A DNA stretch of 64,000 nt from JAITMY01 sp031553765 (GCA_031553765.1 JAVBKY010000003.1:434001-498000), one strand, 5' to 3'; positions 42,401-51,600 are shown, counted from the first letter of the stretch. A program made the numbers and translations. Notes: generated by a model not told the origin, from the letters alone.

Positions 42401-43861
42401 CTTATAAGAAAGATAGAGGGCCAGCGCGCGCAGTTAGGTATAGAACTCGACCCGAAGGACTTAGAAGCCATACTTTCAAAGCTGGAAGAAGCAAAGAACG
42501 AAATACGAAGCCGGAACCCATTTAAGGCACTAAAGGACGCGATTAAGGACTACGGGAAGGCTACCGACGACGCAGCAAAGAAAAAGAGCCTTACGGCAGT
42601 TTTCGAGAGTGCCGCCGGTTCTATTGACTTGGTTAAGGGTTCCTTCGATTCAGTTGTAGACGGCCTTAATAAAATGGGATTAGCCGGCGACGAAGTAACC
42701 CAACAGCTATTAGGCGACATTTCGGAAATGTTAGGTTCAGCCAGCCAATTAGCAACCGGAATAGCGACCGGTAACCCGTTAAGCATTATACAGGGAAGTA
42801 TAGGCCTTATTTCTTCCGCTTTTGAGGTATTTAACTTCCGGGACAGGAAAGCCGAACGGGCTATAAAGAAACACGCGGAAGCCGTAAAAGAATTGGAAGG
42901 GGCATATAAGGCCTTAGAATATGCCGTAGATAATGCTTTAGGTAGTAGCGTCTATAAAAACCAGCAAGCTCTAATTAAAAATATACAGGAGCAACGCAGG
43001 CACTTAGAGGCTATGTGGAAAGAAGAACAAAGCAAGAAAAAGACAGATAACGGAAAAGTAAACGAATATAAGGAGCAATACGATGAATTAGGCCGACAAA
43101 TAGAAGATATATTACGTGACATTAGGGAAGATATACTTCAAACAAACGCTAAAACATTTGCGAATGAATTAGGGGACGCAATAGTAGAAGCATTTGGAAA
43201 AGGGGAAGACGCTGCAAAAGCCTTTGAAGACACAGTAAACAATGTAATTAAAAACGCAATACTTAACCAATTAAAAAAGAATTTTCTTGAAACACAATTA
43301 GAAGGGGCGTTAGATGACTTGTATAATTCAATGGGAACTTATACCTATTCAGATGAAACGGCCGCGAAAATTGCAGATTTAGAACAGAAAATAGCCACTA
43401 TGCAAAATTCTAAGGCAGCTTGGATATACAAAAGTCAAATTGAAAAGTATAAAAAAGAGCTTGAAGACTTAAAGGCTGTAAAAGACAATTTTATATATGA
43501 TGGGCTTTCACAATCAGAGCAAGACGCATTTAAAAACAAGGTTAGCGATATTTCCGATAGATACAAAGAAGCCTTAAAAGTATATGAAAACTTATTTAAG
43601 GAACTCGACGAAAGCGACCCTTCTACAACACTTTCGGGAGCGATAAAAGGAGCCAGCCAAGAAAGTATAGACCTTTTGGCCGGGCAAACTAACGCCGTCC
43701 GGGTAAACCAAGTTGAAAGCATCGAACTACTACGCCAACAGCTTTTACACTTGGCAAGTATTGATAGCAAAATAGGCGTTTCCAATAAATTTTTAGAGAG
43801 AATAGAACAGAATACAAAAACCAGCACTACCGACCCTTTGCGGTCGCAAGGCATAGCATAA
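39455..43861 (+). CDS. Tape measure protein
   Basis: 1468 residues. Long helical and coiled-coil stretches, a hydrophobic region near residues 215-335 (GVISAISGITGAFSAAQGAV, ATLTLGLSLAITGIVHLI) with likely membrane segments, and several charged coiled coils (residues 750-1000). It sets tail length; at about 1.5 angstrom per residue the tail would be roughly 200 nm long. The start overlaps the chaperone frameshift product stop. Confidence 0.93.
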   Translation: MNIKGGALEFDIIANNGQINKALEESKKRVQGFTDATVEGGQKMEAAYEEAAETIEKAFRDIDVMSNLHHSSIVQLENEYTRLGEAAGAAFMKGTAKGDEEYRSLTQKQQAIKQEITMRKKVVAEIETTADALGKEEQRLIEEKKKVDEAAAAHTAFRTQLRNVREEMLKMEAAGKKDTIQYRELEAEAGRLAGAIANVNKQTQLLGHNQASLQGVISAISGITGAFSAAQGAVGLFAGENENLQKIMVKVQSLMAITIGLQQVSQALHEKSAFSLIVLSRAKNMVSTSTLFLGKAFIRMGLSATAAKVAVAGLYATLTLGLSLAITGIVHLINKHNQKQEEAKRKAEELAEASKKQKERLESLAKSYAEQVALITTLRNALANETYSYNDKLRIIKKLQEIIPDYNAKISKEGDIIWENKAAIDAYLVSLEKTLKFKAAMEDLTAVYAEMYQLEKNAPKGSEAKTTINFNGQTSEIWDVNKLAQQHGLKDATDIPAQVIEQWKQQAETFDNLAKDLNNKRKEELNKQVADIQKYVQDNNLVDFIDHKKGGKGKKEKDPFIELLEERKKQYDQYFKWVNSKDEIIQQAAKTEFAGLLKQGSSYLDYLKNQREQIVSSVQGNQKEVGQKMVEAFGNGNVDLLARPIIEAAKLAKKGWEDAGDGIATVFSSQFGILDKDGKEVEILVTPILPDGSVLSPKELEDYIYNDLQGANDILEADKKGIVISVGVDSDGTAGEILHQLQEQYYATSKLSDKQRDVLRKLNDAIATETKETVLNEFEKDLQRQLNGARSILEMLNILEERRKKLAGDGSELDNGKKDILDRSQEEVGKQAETETKNLLDKYAGYLADKLEFDVNYLERKRLLTEAYEKATTEENKRIAAAALEGLENDRKRFAESSGNEDYDNLLKEYRSYSKKRADIAAEFDEKIALATEKGNEELVQRLTEAKNRAISSVALEELQSSGAWEKLFGNLDDLTTKQIEDLIRKIEGQRAQLGIELDPKDLEAILSKLEEAKNEIRSRNPFKALKDAIKDYGKATDDAAKKKSLTAVFESAAGSIDLVKGSFDSVVDGLNKMGLAGDEVTQQLLGDISEMLGSASQLATGIATGNPLSIIQGSIGLISSAFEVFNFRDRKAERAIKKHAEAVKELEGAYKALEYAVDNALGSSVYKNQQALIKNIQEQRRHLEAMWKEEQSKKKTDNGKVNEYKEQYDELGRQIEDILRDIREDILQTNAKTFANELGDAIVEAFGKGEDAAKAFEDTVNNVIKNAILNQLKKNFLETQLEGALDDLYNSMGTYTYSDETAAKIADLEQKIATMQNSKAAWIYKSQIEKYKKELEDLKAVKDNFIYDGLSQSEQDAFKNKVSDISDRYKEALKVYENLFKELDESDPSTTLSGAIKGASQESIDLLAGQTNAVRVNQVESIELLRQQLLHLASIDSKIGVSNKFLERIEQNTKTSTTDPLRSQGIA

Positions 43862-43867
43862 CGGCGT

Positions 43868-44386
43868 ATGAAACTTAACAAAAAATTGGCCTACGCGGCA
43901 CAGAAAAAAGGCATTTGCGAAGATTGGTTTAACGACCTATTACAAACGGAAGATAAGGCAAGGCTTATACAAATGTATCTTTCCGGTATAGATTTTTGCT
44001 TATCCAAAGAATACCCCTCTTTGGACTTTATCCGGGAAAACTTTGTAGGAGTAATGGAAGGCTACGGGGTATTCTTGGACGAAACAATAAAAACAGAAAA
44101 TTACCGGCACGTAGTAGCCCTTGGCCGTTGCGAAGGATTGGCGGAATATACAGGCTTTGAAGTGGGCCAGGTATTCGCCAAACACGAAAGCAAACTTACC
44201 GTAAAAGCGTCCGGTAATGCCTTTGTAATGGTAGACGTATTCGACAGCACAACGGTCGAAATAATTGCTTCCGATAACGCTAAGATTTGCGTAAACCATT
44301 ACGGCGGAAACCTTACCACTACCACCGACGCAGAAGCCGGGAACGCGATAATAAAAATAATTCGTAAACATACTAAAACGTACTAA
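43868..44386 (+). CDS. Tail-region protein, unknown
   Basis: 172 residues. A helical N-terminal part (LAYAAQKKGICEDWFNDLLQ) and a C-terminal beta-solenoid-like part with repeating V-x-x-x-(D/S) turns (LTVKASGNAFVMVDVFDSTT). Beta-helical ending suggests a tail-tip structural piece. No family recognised. Confidence 0.6.
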   Translation: MKLNKKLAYAAQKKGICEDWFNDLLQTEDKARLIQMYLSGIDFCLSKEYPSLDFIRENFVGVMEGYGVFLDETIKTENYRHVVALGRCEGLAEYTGFEVGQVFAKHESKLTVKASGNAFVMVDVFDSTTVEIIASDNAKICVNHYGGNLTTTTDAEAGNAIIKIIRKHTKTY

Positions 44387-44387
44387 T

Positions 44388-45596
44388 ATGGCACTTGATA
44401 ACAATTTAATTTTGAACGTTCCATTCGATGAACCGGCGGGTTCCGTAACCGCTTACGACTATTCTCCGAGCCGGGCGGACGGCGAAGTAGTAAGCAGCGA
44501 ATTTGTATCGGGCCGGCAGGGGAATTGTATAGAGTTCAAAGGCGAAGGATACTGCGAAATAGCAAAAAACGTTATTTCGCTTACCGGTAGCTTTACTCTT
44601 TTGGCTTGGTTGAATAGAAAACAGTTTTCCGACGGATTTACCGGGAAGCGGTTAGGCTTCTTCATTTGTTGGGATGCCCTTAGCGGGTATAAGGAAACGT
44701 GGTTCAACCTTTCTTCGGATTCTTGGGGCTACTTCGCAGTAGTAAAAGAAGCCTTAGCGGTACGTATTTACTTGGATACGCAGTTAATCGAAACAATTAC
44801 ATTACCGGCACAGCCTACCGGCTTCGCCTTCCTGCAAGACATTTATTCAACCGAATACGGCTACGGGCGTGTAGACGAATTAAAAGCCTATAATATAGCA
44901 CTTTCGCAGGAACAAATAAGCGAATCGCTTAGTTCAGTAGCGCAATTATCCTACCTTATCGACGGCACAGACTTTAAGGCTTGGGATATTTATGTATCCG
45001 AATCGAACGGCTTACTTGACCGACCAAAAATGAAGGCACCGCTAAAGGTTGAGTGGGACGACTACCACGGGGAAATGATAGACTTAACCCGAAAGCGAGT
45101 AGAAGCGCGGGAAATATCCCTTAATTGCTTTATGAAGGCTACCGGTAAAATGGACTTCGCCAACAAATTAAACGACTTCTTAGACGTATTCAGCAAGGAC
45201 GGAACCCAGCGTTTAACTGTCGATATACACCCGACTAAGCCGCTTGTTTATGAGGTTTACAACGAAAGCGGCGTAACGGTTAGTAAACGCTGGAACGACG
45301 AACTTATGGTAGGTACCTTTACTTTGAAGTTGAAGGAACCCGACCCGGTTAAGCGCGTAGTTCGACACCAGCGAATAAGCGACGCTACAAAGACGCTTAC
45401 AATTACCATTACTTCCGCTAAGGCCGTTACCATATTTTGGGGCGACGGAAGCAAAAGCGAAGACGTATACGGCGAAAACGTAGCAGTAAAGCACGAATAC
45501 ACCAAAGAAGGCATTTACTACGCAATTGTAGCCGGCGTGATTGAGGACATTAAAGCATTTACTACTAACGGTATTATAGTATGGAACAAATTATAA
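44388..45596 (+). CDS. Tail protein with LamG-like domain, Dit-like
   Basis: 402 residues. Residues 8-180 are a concanavalin/LamG-like sandwich (LNVPFDEPAGS ... RQGNCIEFKGEGYCEI ... YGRVDELKAYNIALSQEQI). The rest looks like distal-tail (Dit) domains with FANKLNDFLDVFSKDG and a PKD-like end. LamG modules bind carbohydrates, so it may help adsorption to capsule or polysaccharide. Overlaps the next gene by 16 bp. Confidence 0.75.
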   Translation: MALDNNLILNVPFDEPAGSVTAYDYSPSRADGEVVSSEFVSGRQGNCIEFKGEGYCEIAKNVISLTGSFTLLAWLNRKQFSDGFTGKRLGFFICWDALSGYKETWFNLSSDSWGYFAVVKEALAVRIYLDTQLIETITLPAQPTGFAFLQDIYSTEYGYGRVDELKAYNIALSQEQISESLSSVAQLSYLIDGTDFKAWDIYVSESNGLLDRPKMKAPLKVEWDDYHGEMIDLTRKRVEAREISLNCFMKATGKMDFANKLNDFLDVFSKDGTQRLTVDIHPTKPLVYEVYNESGVTVSKRWNDELMVGTFTLKLKEPDPVKRVVRHQRISDATKTLTITITSAKAVTIFWGDGSKSEDVYGENVAVKHEYTKEGIYYAIVAGVIEDIKAFTTNGIIVWNKL

Positions 45597-48500
45597 TTAC
45601 CCACCCGGACGGAAGTAATACGCCGCTAATTTCAAAGCGCGGCGTTTCTTCCGTTACGAAAGCCGACCAAAAAGTAGGGCTTCTTAACGAAGACGTAGTA
45701 GAACTTTCTATAAGTAGTGCGACGAAGATAGACTTTGCATTAGGGGACACCGTGGAAGTTTACGGAAAAACCTACACGCTTAACCAACTTCCTGCGATTA
45801 AGAAAACAGGTACGCGGAACTTCGCCTACGACTTGACATTTGAAGGGCCGCAGTATGATTTAATAGACGTTCAATTTTTACTACCGGAAGACACCACTAC
45901 CGGCGACAGCTTTACGGGAACCCTTGGCGACTTCCTGCAGTTGTTTATAAGCAATGTTTTACGAGTATTCCCCGGTAAATGGAAGTTAGGGGATTACCCG
46001 AAGGAAACCGAATACAAAACACTTACGTTTACCGGGGAAAACTGCCTTTCGGTTCTTCAATCCTTTTGCGAAGAATACAAACAGGAATTCGAGATAGAGC
46101 AAAAGACCGGCGTAAGAACATTGCACATAAGAAAAGCCGGCGTAAATTTTCCCTATACATTCCGCTACGGGAAAACGGGCGGGCTGTATGAATTGACGCG
46201 CCAAAACATCAATTCAAAGAATATCGTTACCCGCTTGTATGTTTACGGCGGAAGCAACAATTTAGGCAGCAAGTACAGACATTCGCGCCTATGCCTTCCG
46301 GGAAAGAATAAAAATAGTTCATACATTGAAAATGCCGCCGCTATTGCTGCTTTCGGAGTAAAAGAGAATACAAAAACGTTTGATACTATCTACCCAAACA
46401 GATACGGCGAAGTTTCCGCCAAGGGTTCAAAGTATTACGCTTTTGTAGACAATACTATGAACTTCGACCTTAACGAAAAGGAAGCCGACGGAACTACAAC
46501 AAAGTGGCTTATCAATGGAGTAAACGCAAAGGTTAAATTCAATACCGGAAACCTTGCGGGCTATGAATTTGAGATACACAAGTACACCCACGCAACCAAA
46601 ACAATAGAGGTGGTGCCGTTTACAGATGAAAACGGTATGAAGTTTCCCAGCGAAACAAGCGCAGCGTTTCAGTTTGCGCCGGGGGATAAGTATTTTTTCA
46701 TTGATATAAACCTACCGGACAGCTATAAAACAGACGCAGAAAGCGACCTACAAGAAGAAGGCGAAAGCTACTATTTGCAAAACTGCCAGCCGCAAGTACA
46801 ATACGGCCTAAGCATAGACCAAAATTTTATTAAGCAGTTCGCCGGAAATTTGACGGTAGTAAACCTATTTTCCGTTGGGGACTATATACCGGTAGAGGAC
46901 GAAGATATAGGGTTAGAAAAATCTATCCGCATACAAGGATACACCCGCGACCTTTTACAGCCATATAAGTATAGCCTAACCCTTGGGGATAGCGTTACTA
47001 AAAGCGCATATACCCGTATAATTTCAGATATACGAGAAATAGACGAAATTATTACGATTAACAACCTTGCAGACCCTTCCAAAGCGCGCCGGAATTGGCG
47101 GGCCGCCCAAGAAGTTTTAGCTATGGTATTCGACCCGGACGGGGACTATTACAGCGAGAAAATAAAACCGTTGAGCATTGAAACAACAATGTTACAGGCC
47201 GGGGCAAAGTCGATGCAGTTTGTTTTACGGAATGTTGTGTTTGAACCTAACTACCAAGGGAACCCGAATTATATAAATATTAGTGGTGGGTCGCTTGTAC
47301 ACTACACAATAGAAGAAAATATTAGAAGCTGGGAGATAGCAAAAGTTTCGTATAGTAACCTTGTTAGCGGTACGGCGTACTACATTTATGCACGTTGCTC
47401 CAAAACTACCGGGGCCGGAAGCATTATTTTAGATACGGTACAAAGGAAGGTAGATTACGAAACGGGCTACTATACCTTTATGATTGGGGTATTAAACAGC
47501 GTAGAAACCGACACCGGCGGAAAGAACCCGGCGCGCCTTGTTTCGCTAACCTATGGAAGTTCTACCATTGCCGGCCGATTCATCAAAACCGGGCGAATTG
47601 AAAGTAGCGGCGGCGGAAGTACCTATTTCGACTTGGATAACGGGGAAATTGGCGGTAACATAAAATTTACCGCTGCAGACGGTTCTACTAAAAACGTTTC
47701 AGACCTTGACAATGTAGCCCAAGAAACAAAGGATTACATTAACAACACGTTGCCCGGCATACTTGACGAAATACAAGCACAGTTAGACGGTCAGATAGAA
47801 CAGTTTTTTGAAACATACGACCCGACAAACACCAACGCGCCGGCGAATACATGGACTACGACTAAGCTAAAAGAAGAACATTTAGGGGACTTGTTTTACA
47901 ACACAGCAACCGGAAAGGTTTACCGCTGGGTAAAGAATGGTAGTGTTTATTCTTGGCAAGTATTACAAGATTCAGAGGTAGCGCAGGCGTTGGCATTGGC
48001 TAACGATGCGTTGGCCCTGGCCCGGACAAAACGTCGCATATTTACGGCTACACCTTATACCCCTTACGAAGTAGGCGACCTTTGGGTACAGGGTACAAGC
48101 GGGGATATTATGCGATGCAAAACGACGCGGGCTACCGGAAGTTATACCGCTTCGGATTGGGAAAAGGCAAGCAACTACACCAGCGACGCAGCCCTAACCG
48201 CTTTTATTAACGGAAACTTTGCCACTATCGTAACGGAACTTACCACGCAAATAGACGGTAAAATAGAAAGTTGGTTCCAAACGTCCGACCCTTCGACAGC
48301 TTGGACGACAGCAGCCGAAAGGGCTAAACACGTAGGGGATATGTGGTATAGTTCTTCTACTAAGCTATTGAAGCGTTATACCGGTTCTGGCTGGACTACG
48401 ATAGAAGACCAAAAAGCGATAGACGCCTACGCTATTGCTTCAACGGCCAAGGATACCGCAGACGGCAAACGCCGGGTATTTGTGGCTACACCTTACCCGC

Positions 48501-49507
48501 CGTATGATATCGGGGACTTATGGACAGATACAAGGGGGCTAAAAAGGTGTATTACGGCGCGTACTACCGGCAGCAGCTATATTGCAAACGATTGGGTTAC
48601 AGCTTCTTTGTATGATAATACAAAAACGGTTATAGACGGCGGTATAGTTACTTCCGGTACGCTTAGACTTGCAGGCGACGACCTAAGTATCAAAGCAGGT
48701 ATTACCGGGCAGGGAACAACAGACAGTAGTGTAAGGATTTGGGCGGGAGCATCAGAAGAAAATAAAGCAAACGCGCCTTTTAGAGTATTACAAGACGGCT
48801 CTATAATTGCGACAAAAGCCACAATAGAAGGGATAATTAAAGCGACCGGCGGAGAGTTTACCGGAACACTTAAAGGGGTATCCGGTTCGTTTAAAACTCT
48901 TAATTGTGTAAATGAAAGCGGTACCGTAGTTGGAAGTATATCTTTTGGAAGCGACGGTAAAATTTGGTTTGATGGCGACCTATACCATAATGGCTACAAC
49001 TACAAAGAAAGTAGGGGCTTGCGTTTTTTAACTTCTAACCTTTGGTGTAGGGGGACTTTTGGAGCTTATAGCCGAAACATTCTATATATAGCTGGAAGCG
49101 GAACTTATGGCTATTATTATACGGACGGGGCTGCAGGTTCAAAAACTGTATATGTTGCGTTGGAAAGTGCTACAACTTCGGGCGGCGAATTATATTATAA
49201 AATACCGTTATACGGACAAACCGGCGACGCTTCGGGTTTTCCTGTAGATTTAGTTATAATAAATTCAACAACGGCAAGGAATTATTTACTAAGTGGGTCG
49301 AAAGGGAAAAAAGTAACCGTTATAAATTCTAATGATAGTTCGCCAAGTGATAGCTATGTTTATTGTATGGGTAAAAAGATTAACTTACCCGGTGGTAGTA
49401 TAAGGGATTTTATCAATGTAAGCGGCTTCTATAGCCCGGAAGTAGCAAGTAATGTATTGGGGGCAGGTTGGATGTACGGAGCTACGCAGGATAACAACTG
49501 GCGGTAA
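45581..49507 (+). CDS. Tail tip / tail-associated protein (Tal-like)
   Basis: 1308 residues. The first half resembles tail hub proteins of siphoviruses. Residues about 755-1010 contain two copies of a roughly 145-residue module; each has a W-x-G-D-(L/M)-(F/W)-Y unit (EHLGDLFYNT, KHVGDMWYSS) and a T-A-T-P-Y-x-P-Y unit (TATPYTPYEVGDLWV, VATPYPPYDIGDLWT) followed by T-T-G-S-Y-x-A-x-D-W. The C-terminal part (SSSYTF-type Gly/Ser-rich sandwich, residues 1120-1308) is unrecognised. It probably forms the hub and central fibre. Confidence 0.85.
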   Translation: MEQIIITHPDGSNTPLISKRGVSSVTKADQKVGLLNEDVVELSISSATKIDFALGDTVEVYGKTYTLNQLPAIKKTGTRNFAYDLTFEGPQYDLIDVQFLLPEDTTTGDSFTGTLGDFLQLFISNVLRVFPGKWKLGDYPKETEYKTLTFTGENCLSVLQSFCEEYKQEFEIEQKTGVRTLHIRKAGVNFPYTFRYGKTGGLYELTRQNINSKNIVTRLYVYGGSNNLGSKYRHSRLCLPGKNKNSSYIENAAAIAAFGVKENTKTFDTIYPNRYGEVSAKGSKYYAFVDNTMNFDLNEKEADGTTTKWLINGVNAKVKFNTGNLAGYEFEIHKYTHATKTIEVVPFTDENGMKFPSETSAAFQFAPGDKYFFIDINLPDSYKTDAESDLQEEGESYYLQNCQPQVQYGLSIDQNFIKQFAGNLTVVNLFSVGDYIPVEDEDIGLEKSIRIQGYTRDLLQPYKYSLTLGDSVTKSAYTRIISDIREIDEIITINNLADPSKARRNWRAAQEVLAMVFDPDGDYYSEKIKPLSIETTMLQAGAKSMQFVLRNVVFEPNYQGNPNYINISGGSLVHYTIEENIRSWEIAKVSYSNLVSGTAYYIYARCSKTTGAGSIILDTVQRKVDYETGYYTFMIGVLNSVETDTGGKNPARLVSLTYGSSTIAGRFIKTGRIESSGGGSTYFDLDNGEIGGNIKFTAADGSTKNVSDLDNVAQETKDYINNTLPGILDEIQAQLDGQIEQFFETYDPTNTNAPANTWTTTKLKEEHLGDLFYNTATGKVYRWVKNGSVYSWQVLQDSEVAQALALANDALALARTKRRIFTATPYTPYEVGDLWVQGTSGDIMRCKTTRATGSYTASDWEKASNYTSDAALTAFINGNFATIVTELTTQIDGKIESWFQTSDPSTAWTTAAERAKHVGDMWYSSSTKLLKRYTGSGWTTIEDQKAIDAYAIASTAKDTADGKRRVFVATPYPPYDIGDLWTDTRGLKRCITARTTGSSYIANDWVTASLYDNTKTVIDGGIVTSGTLRLAGDDLSIKAGITGQGTTDSSVRIWAGASEENKANAPFRVLQDGSIIATKATIEGIIKATGGEFTGTLKGVSGSFKTLNCVNESGTVVGSISFGSDGKIWFDGDLYHNGYNYKESRGLRFLTSNLWCRGTFGAYSRNILYIAGSGTYGYYYTDGAAGSKTVYVALESATTSGGELYYKIPLYGQTGDASGFPVDLVIINSTTARNYLLSGSKGKKVTVINSNDSSPSDSYVYCMGKKINLPGGSIRDFINVSGFYSPEVASNVLGAGWMYGATQDNNWR
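47842..48605 (+). repeat. Tandem module duplication inside the tail-tip gene
   Basis: Two in-frame copies, about 440 bp apart (for example 48033 against 48469 at the beginning of the TATPY motif), encode the modules described in the tail-tip entry. The DNA copies have diverged but share runs such as GGCTACACCTTA. Confidence 0.75.
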
Positions 49508-49534
49508 CTAAGTTATCATTTTTTTATCGACAAA

Positions 49535-49567
49535 CGTATTATAATAATACGCAAAGGGCTAATTTTG
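49535..49567 (+). promoter_or_regulatory. Phage palindrome copy 4 with promoter for the receptor/DGR unit
   Basis: CGTATTATAATAATACG (49535-49551) is the reverse complement form of the palindrome, followed 8 bases later by TAATTTTG (49560-49567). It precedes the small gene 49590 and the variable-repeat tail gene. The palindrome covers the expected -33 region, as at 26235. Confidence 0.72.
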
Positions 49568-49589
49568 AACAAAAATAAATTTTCGAGCT

Positions 49590-49859
49590 ATGAACACAAC
49601 GAGAGGGGGCGAAGTAGTATCCGCCCAAATTGGAAAGATTGGGGTTATTGAAAACTTGATTAACGCCAACTTCAAAATAGAAGATACACCTTTCAACGTA
49701 AAAAACGACGGGGAAACCGCCGTAATGTTGGAAGTAAACCTTTGGGGTATGGAGCCGGGCAAGTTTGTAAAAACACGCTTCGAGGTGGGCTGGAACCCCG
49801 AGATAGTTAGGGAGATTAAACAAACGAGTATTAACGCTACCCTTGTTTGGGGGTTCTAA
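49590..49859 (+). CDS. Small tail-region protein before the receptor protein
   Basis: 89 residues, beta-rich (VMLEVNLWGMEPGKFVKTRF, INATLVWGF). It lies 11 bp before the DGR target gene. By position it may be a chaperone or attachment base of the receptor protein. No family recognised. Confidence 0.55.
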   Translation: MNTTRGGEVVSAQIGKIGVIENLINANFKIEDTPFNVKNDGETAVMLEVNLWGMEPGKFVKTRFEVGWNPEIVREIKQTSINATLVWGF

Positions 49860-49870
49860 AAATTGATATT

Positions 49871-51193
49871 ATGGGCTTATTGATTGGTGTAGGGAACACA
49901 AAGCCAAAGTTCCCATACGATTACTACTACGGCGTTGAATGGGATACAAACGTAGCTAACCCAGCTTGTACAAGATTGGGCCGGGCCGAACTTCATGTTT
50001 CCCTACCGATTCAAAACCGTATGCGTCGCTGCATATTGAAGGACGACGGTACGGTAAACTACTACCTTCATGCTACCGACAGCACAAAACGGGATAACGG
50101 GGCGGTTGCAGACCTTACAGGGGTAAGCGGGCAAGTAATGGTAGAAATACCGGAACACTACCGAAAGTTTGAAATGGAAGGCACTAAAGTACGTTGTTTT
50201 CTTTCGGAATTCCAACTACCCGGCTTTCATTTTGTACCGTTGTGCTACCGTTCAGCATACGAAGCAGCAATAGACAGAACTACGACCAGCGCGCCTAAAT
50301 TGGCTTCGGTTGTAAACGCTTCGGCGGAATTCCGGGGCGGAGCCAATACGGCAGATTGGGACGGAACCTACCGTAGTTTGCTTGGAATGCCTGGTACTAA
50401 CACAAGTTTAACTAACTACCGAACCTACGCCCGTAGACGTGGGACAGCCGGCAAAAACGGCGCTGGTTGGAATTGCGATACTTACGACATACAAAAAACT
50501 TGCTATTGGTTATATGTAGTTGAGTACGCAAACTTTAACTGCCAAGCAGCCTACAACGCGGCTAATACTTCCGAAGGCTACAAACAAGGCGGATTAGGCG
50601 ACGGGGTTACAACGTTGAATAGTACAACTTGGAGTACGTACAATAGCTCTAACCCGTTTGTTCCTTGCGGACATACAAACAGTTTAGGAAATCGTACCGG
50701 TATTGTAGCCTTCACTATGCCGGCAGAATACGGAACGCTTACTGTACAGGTTCCAAGCTACCGCGGCCTTGAAAATCCTTTCGGCCATGTATGGAGTTGG
50801 ACGGATGGCTGTAAATGCCGTATTCAGTCAGACGCCGCCGGCGGGCTTTCGGAATTCTATATTTGTACAGACCCGGCCAAATTTCAAGATTCCAACTACA
50901 ACGACTACGAATTACGCGGGCTTCTTTCTCGCGTATATAGTTACGTTAAGGAAATGATAGTAGGGGAATACGGCGAAAATATGCCGAAGACTTGCGGCGG
51001 TAGTTCTTCTACATACTTCTGCGATAACTTCTACGGTAGTACACCAGCTACCGGCGAAGCACAAAGGGGTGTCCTGTTCGGCGGTAACGCGGATATCGGT
51101 GCGTCTGCGGGCTTCGCTTACGCGTTTACGACTTACGCGGCCGCGTATGCGGCTTCGAATGTCGGCTCCCGGCTTTGCTTTATACCCGCATAA
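49871..51193 (+). CDS. DGR target protein 3: tail-tip receptor-binding candidate
   Basis: 440 residues from ATG 49871. A long aromatic- and Gly-rich body with many cysteines and Trp (GTYRSLLGMPGTN, YWLYVVEYANFNCQAAYNA, GHVWSWTDGCKCR) ends in the variable repeat (residues 399-436) and the closing residues CFIPA. The domain layout, with a YWLYVVEY region, a VWSW-DG loop and a terminal G-S-R-L-C-F, is that of C-type-lectin-like DGR targets. Its position behind the tail-tip gene and the palindrome-linked promoter makes it the probable receptor-binding protein, whose diversification would switch host receptors. Confidence 0.9.
   Translation: MGLLIGVGNTKPKFPYDYYYGVEWDTNVANPACTRLGRAELHVSLPIQNRMRRCILKDDGTVNYYLHATDSTKRDNGAVADLTGVSGQVMVEIPEHYRKFEMEGTKVRCFLSEFQLPGFHFVPLCYRSAYEAAIDRTTTSAPKLASVVNASAEFRGGANTADWDGTYRSLLGMPGTNTSLTNYRTYARRRGTAGKNGAGWNCDTYDIQKTCYWLYVVEYANFNCQAAYNAANTSEGYKQGGLGDGVTTLNSTTWSTYNSSNPFVPCGHTNSLGNRTGIVAFTMPAEYGTLTVQVPSYRGLENPFGHVWSWTDGCKCRIQSDAAGGLSEFYICTDPAKFQDSNYNDYELRGLLSRVYSYVKEMIVGEYGENMPKTCGGSSSTYFCDNFYGSTPATGEAQRGVLFGGNADIGASAGFAYAFTTYAAAYAASNVGSRLCFIPA
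51066..51179 (+). other. DGR variable repeat VR3
   Basis: 114 bp aligned to the whole template 51601-51714 without gaps. 21 mismatches, all at template A. The match is longer than for VR1 and VR2 because the first 38 bases (from GGGGTGTCCTGTTCGGC) are also shared. Ends 14 bases before the stop codon. Confidence 0.97.
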
Positions 51194-51240
51194 CGACACG
51201 TAGCGAAACGATTTTAACCAACCATTTATTAAAGTAGTAT

Positions 51241-51576
51241 ATGGAACAAAAACAAGACGACGGTAGCCTGTCATTTTTGGCAATACCAAGCGATGCAAGT
51301 AGTAAGCATTTCAATTGCCCGGAAACGAACCAACAAAAATTAATTAACCTTTCATTTTGGGTTATTGATTATTTGGAAGACGTTAAAACGAAGTTCGGAA
51401 GTGGTCGCTTCTTGGTTAAAATCAAGTTTAACAAGGAAGACAACGAAGCGGACGCGCGGAAGTTCTTTACCAATTCGCAAGAAGTAAAATACGTTCTTGG
51501 GAAGATTAAGGAGCTTAACGCGTTTCCGCGAAAGGTTACTATGAGGGCTTCCGGTACAAGATATTACTTTGAGTAA
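51241..51576 (+). CDS. DGR-locus accessory candidate, unknown family
   Basis: 111 residues. It sits between VR3 and the template repeat, where avd is normally found. Avd is a basic four-helix bundle; this protein instead has an N-terminal strand region (SLSFLAIPSD), one amphipathic helix (INLSFWVIDYLEDVKTKFG) and a beta/alpha C-terminus (ARKFFTNSQEVKYVLGKIKE, then PRKVTMRASGTRYYFE). It could be a replacement accessory factor, or an unrelated phage protein. No family recognised. Confidence 0.6.
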   Translation: MEQKQDDGSLSFLAIPSDASSKHFNCPETNQQKLINLSFWVIDYLEDVKTKFGSGRFLVKIKFNKEDNEADARKFFTNSQEVKYVLGKIKELNAFPRKVTMRASGTRYYFE

Positions 51577-51600
51577 CAAATAAAAGGGCTGTTTGCTTTT

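Noticed and set aside
39676..43881. Minus-strand reading frames opposite the tape measure gene
   Set aside because: Shadows of the coiled-coil coding strand, Ser-rich low-complexity products.
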